9,881 nucleotides of DNA from an uncultured Collinsella sp. GTDB lineage: Bacteria; Actinomycetota; Coriobacteriia; Coriobacteriales; Coriobacteriaceae. Position numbers and translations under genes: made by a program. The first letter of the stretch is position 1. Each line of letters opens with the position of its first letter. Shown one piece after another: positions 5,389-9,881 of this stretch. The notes below the pieces were generated by a model. That model saw only the letters and a list, made by a program, of their open reading frames with translations. It ran no database searches and had not been told where the DNA came from. The stretch is from assembly GCA_900542635.1 (NCBI GenBank), contig UQOJ01000068.1, forward strand, positions 1-9,881. The letters are read 5' to 3'.

Positions 5389-6738
5389 GTGGCTAAGAAA
5401 TCTACGGCTATCGATGTAACGCAGGGTGTTATTTGGCAGCAGCTGCTTTCGCTGTGCGTTCCCATCTTTTTTAGTTCGTTTTTTCAGCAGGCCTACACGC
5501 TTATCGGTACCTATATCGTCGGCCAGTTTGGCGGCAAGCTTGCACTGGGTGGCATTCAGGCCACGATGGTGCTCACCGAGCTCTGCATTGGCTTTTGCGT
5601 TGGCGTCGGCGCCGGCTGCGCGGTCATTACCGGTCAGTATTTTGGCCAGCACGATGATGAGCGACTGAGTCGTTCGGTCCATACGGCCATGACCCTCGCG
5701 CTGGTGGGCGGTATCGTTTTCTCGATTCTTGGCATAGTGTTCGTTGAGCCCATGCTGGTACTTATGAACACGCCGCATGAGCTATTGGCTGAGGGCGTGG
5801 CCTATGCTCGTTGCTATTTTGCCGCCATGGTTGCGGCGCTGCTGCTCAATATGGGAACGGCACTGCTGCGCGCCGTGGGCGACACGCGCGGGCCTGCTGT
5901 GATCATCGCTTCCGGCTGCCTTGTTAATGCGGTGCTGGATGTTATCTTCGTTGCCGTGCTTCATATGGAGGCTCTGGGCTGCGGCATCGCGGTGGCGCTG
6001 ACCATTTGTTCAAACGCCACGATGATCGTGATTCGCATGATGCACGCACCGGGTGCGTGGCGGCTTTCACTGTCCAGACTCGGCATTGATCCTGGCATTT
6101 GTAAGAGCATGATCTCGTGTGGTCTACCGCTTGGCTTTCAGTCTGCTGCGTATTCGATTTCCAACGTTTTGATTCAGGTGTCGGTCAACTCGTTTGGCGC
6201 CGATGTCACCACGGCTTGGGGTCTTTCGGGCCGTTTGGATGGCATTGTCTGGATGGTTACCGAGGCGCTTGGCGTGTCGATCACCACGTTCTCGGCACAG
6301 AACTTTGGCGCGCGCAACTACGAGCGCATGCGCAAGGGCTACCATACGTCGCTCGTGCTGTCGTTTATGCTCATTGGTGGCCTGTCTGCCGTGCTGCTGG
6401 TGTTCTCGGGTCCTCTGTCGCGTCTGTTTGTCGACGATGCTTCGATTTCGGCGTACACCACGACGATCCTTCATTTTATCGCGCCGTTCTACGCGATCTT
6501 CTCGATTATCGAAAACGCGTCGGGCTCCATTCGCGGTGCCGGCGTTAGCTTGCAGCCCATGCTGCTCACGATTTTTGGCACTGTCGTGCTCAGGGTGATC
6601 TGGGTGTTTGCGATTATGCCGTTCGATCCGTCGCTTGAGCACCTGCTGCTGGTTTACCCCGTAACCTGGCTCATCACGGCCACGATGTTTACCATCTACC
6701 ACCACAGCGGCAACTGGCTCGGCCGCGCCACCGCCTAA
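5389..6738 (+). CDS. MATE-family multidrug/toxin efflux transporter
   Basis: It is an integral membrane antiporter that exports cationic drugs or metabolites using a sodium or proton gradient; the substrate is unknown. It has 449 residues, typical of the family, and about 12 hydrophobic segments in two similar halves. Recognisable parts are the N-terminal QGVIWQQLLSLCVPIFFSSFFQQAY region (residues 12-36), the ITGQYFGQHDDERL loop, ALLRAVGDTRGP after the fifth segment, and the second-half equivalents TFSAQNFGARNYERM and ASGSIRGAGVSLQPML. Together these place it in the MatE group near DinF/NorM-like proteins common in gut Firmicutes and Actinobacteria. Start: GTG 5389. It runs tail-to-tail with cobO, and its TAA stop touches the first base of the long inverted repeat at 6739. 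Confidence 0.93.
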   Translation: MAKKSTAIDVTQGVIWQQLLSLCVPIFFSSFFQQAYTLIGTYIVGQFGGKLALGGIQATMVLTELCIGFCVGVGAGCAVITGQYFGQHDDERLSRSVHTAMTLALVGGIVFSILGIVFVEPMLVLMNTPHELLAEGVAYARCYFAAMVAALLLNMGTALLRAVGDTRGPAVIIASGCLVNAVLDVIFVAVLHMEALGCGIAVALTICSNATMIVIRMMHAPGAWRLSLSRLGIDPGICKSMISCGLPLGFQSAAYSISNVLIQVSVNSFGADVTTAWGLSGRLDGIVWMVTEALGVSITTFSAQNFGARNYERMRKGYHTSLVLSFMLIGGLSAVLLVFSGPLSRLFVDDASISAYTTTILHFIAPFYAIFSIIENASGSIRGAGVSLQPMLLTIFGTVVLRVIWVFAIMPFDPSLEHLLLVYPVTWLITATMFTIYHHSGNWLGRATA

Positions 6739-6821
6739 TGATCCGTAGGGGACGAGGGAAACGGATCATTTCTCTCCGTCGTGATGTTGATGATCTGTTT
6801 TCCTCCGTCCCCTTCGGATCA
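6739..6821. repeat. Long imperfect inverted repeat between MATE and cobO genes
   Basis: Left arm 6739-6769 pairs with right arm 6790-6821 over about 30 bp, including two G-U pairs, one mismatch and one bulged base, around a 20-base loop. Each arm also has its own small inverted repeat (TGATCCG and CGGATCA in the left arm, with TGATCTG and CGGATCA in the right) around a GGGGACG core, so the element looks like two REP-like units facing each other. It fills the convergent gap almost exactly: one base after the MATE stop to one base before the cobO stop. It could stop transcription from both sides, although neither strand has a good T-run after the stem. Confidence 0.85.
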
Positions 6822-6822
6822 A

Positions 6823-7308
6823 TTAGTATTCGATGCCTTGGCGGGCTAGGAGGCCTTCGTCGAAGTAGTGTTTGACGGGGCGCATTTCGGTTACTAGGTC
6901 TGCAAGGTCGGCCAGTGGCAGCAGGCCTCGGCCGGTGAGCACGAGCTCCGTGGTGGCGGGCTTTATCGCGATCAACGATTCGACATCCTCGCGCGTCACA
7001 AATCCGCGGCGCATCGCTTCGCCGAGTTCGTCCAAAATCAGAACGTCGACCTGTGATATCTGCTCGCGTGCGAGCTCCATGATCTGCTCGGCGCAAGCCT
7101 CGGGCGTGTCACGGTCGGCCTGTACAATGCGCAGCCCCAGGCGTGGCGCCGCATCATGCTCGGCGCAGTGCAGCTTCTTGGCAAACTGCAGCATGAGTAC
7201 GTCGAGCCCATAACCTGTGGCGCGCATCGCCAATCCCAGCGCAGCCGTGGTTTTGCCCTTGCCGTCGCCCGTATAGATCTGAACCTTGCCGACTTCCAGT
7301 GATGCCAT
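6823..7308 (-). CDS. cobO: Cob(I)yrinic acid a,c-diamide adenosyltransferase (CobO/BtuR type)
   Basis: It transfers the adenosyl group of ATP to reduced corrinoid, forming the upper ligand of adenosylcobalamin, for biosynthesis or salvage of B12. It has 161 residues, slightly shorter than the usual 170-200 because the N-terminus is short. Features: an inverted-style P-loop GDGKGKTT (14-21), VLILDELGEAMRRGFV (89-104, the family's LDE motif), ELVLTGRG (121-128) and the C-terminal ADLVTEMRPVKHYFDEGLLARQGIEY block (136-161), diagnostic of the BtuR/CobA family. Start: ATG at 7306-7308 with AAAGGA (7314-7319, minus strand) 5 bases upstream. It is divergent from ftsH and convergent with the MATE gene. 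No other cobalamin genes are in view, so salvage versus full synthesis cannot be decided. Confidence 0.95.
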   Translation of the reverse strand: MASLEVGKVQIYTGDGKGKTTAALGLAMRATGYGLDVLMLQFAKKLHCAEHDAAPRLGLRIVQADRDTPEACAEQIMELAREQISQVDVLILDELGEAMRRGFVTREDVESLIAIKPATTELVLTGRGLLPLADLADLVTEMRPVKHYFDEGLLARQGIEY

Positions 7309-7323
7309 CTCTGTCCTTTCGTG

Positions 7324-7350
7324 CCCGGCGTCGGTTTATCGCCGTCCGGG
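7324..7350. other. Imperfect hairpin in the cobO-ftsH divergent region
   Basis: CCCGG (7324-7328) pairs with CCGGG (7346-7350), and weaker inner pairing (CG and CG) follows around a TTTATC-containing loop. It lies in the 92-bp gap between divergent cobO and ftsH, so it may be an operator, part of the cobO leader, or chance in GC-rich sequence. Confidence 0.3.
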
Positions 7351-7355
7351 TTGGG

Positions 7356-7366
7356 TATTCTAGATA
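7356..7366 (+). promoter_or_regulatory. Candidate -10 region for ftsH
   Basis: TATTCTAGATA holds two overlapping -10-like hexamers (TATTCT and TAGATA) in the only AT-rich part of the divergent gap. On the minus strand it contains TAGAAT, so it could also serve cobO. No convincing -35 is seen in either direction. Confidence 0.35.
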
Positions 7367-7386
7367 GCATTATCAACCCCAGTAGA

Positions 7387-7391
7387 TGGAG
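7387..7391 (+). promoter_or_regulatory. Ribosome-binding site favouring ATG 7401 for ftsH
   Basis: TGGAG ends 9 bases before ATG 7401. The earlier ATG at 7386 overlaps this site and has none of its own. Confidence 0.45.
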
Positions 7392-7400
7392 TTCAAGCAG

Positions 7401-9290
7401 ATGGAGATGGATGACAACAAACGTAGACGGAATATGATCCTCTACGTGCTCATCGCCTTCGTCGTCTACCTCGTGCTCTCGACCGTTCTGTTCCCCAACA
7501 TCGGTCACACGCAGCAGATTACGAAGACCGATTACTCGACGTTTGTCAAAGCGCTCGATAAGAAGAGTGTCGACAAGGTCGAGTACAATACCGACGATTA
7601 CACCATTTATTACACCAAGAAGGGTGAGGACGAGAACATCGCCTACAAGACGACCGGTGTGCCGAATGACGCGGGCTTTACCGATCGTGTGCTTGAATCC
7701 GGTGCGTCCCTGGAGTCGGTCGTTCCCGATAAAAACTCGGGTCTGATGACCTACTACCTGCTTACGCTTATTCTTCCCATGGCCATCTTCTTCCTGATCG
7801 GTTGGTGGCTCAACCGCCGTATGAAGAAGGCTATGGGCGATGACGGCCCGTCTATGAACTTTGGCGGCGGCTTTGGCGGCGGCGGACTGGGCAAGTCCGG
7901 CGCTCGCGTGATTGCCTCCAAGGATGTGGGCGTGACCTTTAAGGACGTCGCCGGCCAGGAAGAGGCCAAGGAGTCCCTCAAGGAGGTCGTCGACTTTCTG
8001 GAGAATCCGCAGCGCTACGAGGAGATCGGCGCCAAGCTTCCGCGCGGTGCTCTCCTTGTCGGTCCTCCGGGTACTGGTAAGACCCTGCTTGCCAAGGCTG
8101 TTGCCGGCGAGGCGGGCGTGCCGTTCTTTAGCATTTCGGGTTCTGAGTTCGTCGAGATGTTCGTCGGCCGCGGTGCCGCCAAGGTTCGTGACCTGTTTAA
8201 GCAGGCCAAGGAAAAGGCCCCGTGTATCGTCTTTATCGATGAGATCGATACCATCGGCAAGAAGCGCGATGGCGGCGGCTTTAGTGGCAACGACGAGCGC
8301 GAGCAGACGCTCAACCAGCTGCTGACCGAGATGGACGGCTTCGATAACCACAAGGGCATCGTCGTCCTCGCTGCGACCAACCGTCCCGACAGCCTCGATC
8401 CCGCCCTGCTGCGCCCCGGTCGTTTTGACCGCCGCATTCCCGTTGAGCTGCCCGACCTGACTGGCCGCAAGAACATCCTCGAGCTGCATGCCAAGAGCGT
8501 GAAGACGGAGCCGCCGATCGACCTGACCGCGATAGCCCGCGCCACGCCCGGTGCCTCGGGCGCCGACCTTGCCAATATCATCAACGAGGGTGCCCTGCGC
8601 GCTGTTCGCGAAGGCCGCAAGCGCGCGACCCAGGACGACTTCGAGGAGTCGGTGGAGGTCGTAATTGCCGGCCAGCAGCGTAAGTCCACGGTGCTTTCCG
8701 ACCACGAGAAGCAGGTCGTTTCCTACCACGAGATCGGTCATGCCATCGTCGCTGCCCGCCAAAAGGGTTCCGCGCCGGTTACCAAGATCACCATCGTGCC
8801 GCGCACGAGCGGCGCTCTGGGCTACACCATGCAGGTCGAGGAGGACGAGCGCTTCCTGACCACGCGCCAGGAGGTCCTGGACAAGCTCGCCGTCTACTGC
8901 GGTGGCCGCGCGGCCGAGGAGCTCATCTTTGGCGAGATGACGACCGGCGCCGCCAACGATATCGAGCAGGCCACCAAACTCGCCCGTAACATGGTGACGC
9001 GCTTTGGTATGTCCGATGAGTTTGGCATGATGGCGCTCGGTACTGTCCAAAATGCGTACCTCAACCAGGATACGTCGCTCACCTGCGCCCCCGGTACGGC
9101 CGAGCGCGTGGACGCAATTGTCGCCAAGCTGATCGAGGATGCGCACGACCGCGCCCTGCAGATCCTGAAGGAGAACAAGTTTAAGCTCCATGAGCTGGCT
9201 CGTTATCTGTACAAGAAGGAGACGATCACGGGCGAGGAGTTTATGAATCTCCTCACGCGCGAGAATCCGCTGATGCCTAAGCAGCAGTAG
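7401..9290 (+). CDS. ftsH: ATP-dependent zinc metalloprotease FtsH
   Basis: A membrane-anchored hexameric AAA+ protease that pulls out and degrades damaged membrane proteins and short-lived cytosolic regulators. It has 629 residues. Membrane segment 1 is at 12-31, the periplasmic-type extracellular domain at about 32-115, and membrane segment 2 at 116-136. A Gly-rich linker follows (154-164). The AAA domain has Walker A GPPGTGKT (221-228), pore-loop FVG (254-256), Walker B VFIDEID (277-283) and the second region of homology NRPDSLDPALLRPGRFDR (327-344). The protease domain has zinc motif HEIGH (443-447) and third ligand Asp520 in GAANDIEQAT. Start: ATG 7401 is preferred for its ribosome site; ATG 7386 would add five residues. 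The gene stands alone and ends at a strong terminator. All catalytic residues are present, so it should be active. Confidence 0.97.
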   Translation: MEMDDNKRRRNMILYVLIAFVVYLVLSTVLFPNIGHTQQITKTDYSTFVKALDKKSVDKVEYNTDDYTIYYTKKGEDENIAYKTTGVPNDAGFTDRVLESGASLESVVPDKNSGLMTYYLLTLILPMAIFFLIGWWLNRRMKKAMGDDGPSMNFGGGFGGGGLGKSGARVIASKDVGVTFKDVAGQEEAKESLKEVVDFLENPQRYEEIGAKLPRGALLVGPPGTGKTLLAKAVAGEAGVPFFSISGSEFVEMFVGRGAAKVRDLFKQAKEKAPCIVFIDEIDTIGKKRDGGGFSGNDEREQTLNQLLTEMDGFDNHKGIVVLAATNRPDSLDPALLRPGRFDRRIPVELPDLTGRKNILELHAKSVKTEPPIDLTAIARATPGASGADLANIINEGALRAVREGRKRATQDDFEESVEVVIAGQQRKSTVLSDHEKQVVSYHEIGHAIVAARQKGSAPVTKITIVPRTSGALGYTMQVEEDERFLTTRQEVLDKLAVYCGGRAAEELIFGEMTTGAANDIEQATKLARNMVTRFGMSDEFGMMALGTVQNAYLNQDTSLTCAPGTAERVDAIVAKLIEDAHDRALQILKENKFKLHELARYLYKKETITGEEFMNLLTRENPLMPKQQ

Positions 9291-9316
9291 CGTTGCATTC
9301 GGGTCAGTAAATATCG

Positions 9317-9354
9317 ACGCCCCATTTGAGTGCCTATCTCAAATGGGGCGTTTT
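9317..9354 (+). terminator. Rho-independent terminator of ftsH
   Basis: A perfect 14-bp stem (9317-9330 with 9338-9351) with loop TGCCTAT is followed by TTT, giving a TTTT run from 9351. It starts 26 bases after the ftsH stop and separates ftsH from the DUF523 gene. On the minus strand there is no comparable T-run. Confidence 0.95.
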
Positions 9355-9371
9355 GCTTGGGAGGGATATGT

Positions 9372-9827
9372 ATGAAGATCGTGGTGAGTGCCTGTTTGAT
9401 GGGCGAGAGCTGCAAGTATAACGGTCTCGATAATTACCATCGCGAGCTGGTCGAGGCCTGCGAGCGTAAAGGGACTGAGGTCCTCTTGGTGTGCCCTGAG
9501 GTCTTTGGGGGCCTGCCCACGCCGCGTAAGCCGTCCGAGATCGTGAACGGCGAGGTCCGTACCTGCGAGGGAGTGTCCGTTGACCGGGAATTCCGCCTGG
9601 GCGCTCAACGTGCGCTCGACATGTGCGAGCAGGCGGGCGGCCCTTCTGAGATTGCTGTGTGCATCTTGCAGGACCGCAGCCCCTCGTGCGGCGCGGGTCG
9701 CATCTACGACGGCACCTTTAGCGGTACGCTCACCGCGGGCAACGGCGTTTTCGTCGATCTGTTGCTGCGTCACGGCTACCGCGTCATTCCGGCTAGCGAG
9801 TTCGACCCCAAAATACTTGAGCAATAA
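9372..9827 (+). CDS. DUF523 family Fe-S protein (TudS-like, possible thiouracil desulfurase)
   Basis: It has 151 residues and belongs to the DUF523 family. Studied members (TudS) carry a [4Fe-4S] cluster and remove sulfur from 2-thiouracil; many relatives are untested. Visible family signatures: VSACLMG with Cys8 near the N-terminus, CPEVFGGLPTPR (Cys41, Glu43) and DRSPSCG (Cys106), giving three conserved Cys expected to hold the cluster. Extra Cys at 14, 30, 65, 85 and 97 are not obviously part of it. Start: ATG 9372 with GGAGG (9360-9364) 7 bases upstream; an in-frame ATG at 9330 lies inside the ftsH terminator and is rejected. Its promoter is not evident in the 17 bases between terminator and start, so read-through from ftsH may supply transcription. 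Function inferred from family only. Confidence 0.88.
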   Translation: MKIVVSACLMGESCKYNGLDNYHRELVEACERKGTEVLLVCPEVFGGLPTPRKPSEIVNGEVRTCEGVSVDREFRLGAQRALDMCEQAGGPSEIAVCILQDRSPSCGAGRIYDGTFSGTLTAGNGVFVDLLLRHGYRVIPASEFDPKILEQ

Positions 9828-9848
9828 AAAACCACCACAAAGGTGCCT
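9828..9848 (+). terminator. Possible half terminator after the DUF523 gene
   Basis: An A-run, CCACC, a 5-base ACAAA spacer and GGTG can form only a 4-bp stem, and the sequence then leaves the symmetry with no T-run. The A-run plus left arm look like the first half of a hairpin terminator whose right half is missing, perhaps displaced by the insertion-like end at 9850. Confidence 0.25.
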
Positions 9849-9849
9849 G

Positions 9850-9881
9850 TGAACTGCGCCCCGAAACTTGGACTGAACAAA
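9850..9881. mobile_element. Probable end of an IS3-family (IS150-like) insertion sequence, truncated by contig end
   Basis: The last 32 bases start TGAACTGCGCCCCGAAAC and continue TTGGAC. This resembles the IS150-group terminal pattern TGnACTGnnCCCnnAAAnTTnGACA, with the family's 5'-TG end. No transposase is visible because the sequence stops. Short-read contigs often break at the edge of a multi-copy IS, which fits. The boundary at 9850 is inferred from the TG end. Recognised from memory of the family, not by alignment. Confidence 0.42.

Noticed and set aside
7309..7400. Cobalamin riboswitch in front of cobO
   Set aside because: The gap is under 100 bases, too short for the aptamer, and no B12-box-like sequence was recognised.
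7038..9191. 717-codon open frame on the minus strand opposite ftsH
   Set aside because: It is the codon-bias shadow of ftsH in GC-rich DNA: no ribosome site, no recognisable domain, and the + strand protein is a complete FtsH. It also overruns cobO.
1..9881. CRISPR arrays, tRNA/rRNA genes, phage or defence systems
   Set aside because: None recognised by eye on either strand: no spaced direct-repeat array, no cloverleaf-like segment with a T-loop, and no related protein families.

Overview
The window looks like one whole contig of about 9.9 kb from the chromosome of a high-GC, Gram-positive anaerobe. The protein sequences and GC-rich codon use suggest Coriobacteriia, most likely Collinsella or a close relative; this is recognition from memory, not a database result. 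Both ends look artificial or repeat-limited. The first 48 bases are Illumina Nextera library adapter, not genome. The last ~32 bases resemble the terminal inverted repeat of an IS3-family element, a usual place for a short-read assembly to stop.

Layout: (1) 50-1811, + strand: the 3' end of ftsY followed by ffh, the two GTPases of the signal recognition particle (SRP) pathway, closed by a strong terminator (1836-1873). (2) 1932-2696, - strand: a DUF134 (UPF0251) helix-turn-helix domain fused to a NifX/NifB-like domain with a His/Cys-rich tail. Its promoter is bracketed by two near-identical 12-bp palindromes 53 bp apart. (3) 2863-4239, + strand: thyA and folA, a tight pair for dTMP synthesis and folate recycling. 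(4) 4349-5263, + strand: a SpoU/TrmH-family RNA 2'-O-methyltransferase. (5) 5389-6738, + strand: a MATE-family multidrug transporter. (6) 6739-6821: a long imperfect inverted repeat filling almost the whole gap between the convergent MATE gene and (7) cobO (6823-7308, - strand), a corrinoid adenosyltransferase. (8) 7401-9290, + strand: ftsH, divergent from cobO, with a perfect-stem terminator at 9317-9354. (9) 9372-9827, + strand: a DUF523 (TudS-like) Fe-S protein.

Functionally this is mainly housekeeping: protein targeting (FtsY, Ffh), membrane protein quality control (FtsH), thymidylate and folate metabolism (ThyA, FolA), RNA modification, B12 cofactor activation and drug efflux. No phage, CRISPR or defence system is visible. 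The best candidate for something under-described is the DUF134-NifX-His/Cys fusion with its paired palindromes, which looks like an autoregulated metal- or cluster-sensing switch next to thyA. The long inverted repeat at 6739-6821 comes second. No stretch of more than 300 bases lacks a gene; the longest gap is the 166-bp regulatory region between the DUF134 gene and thyA.
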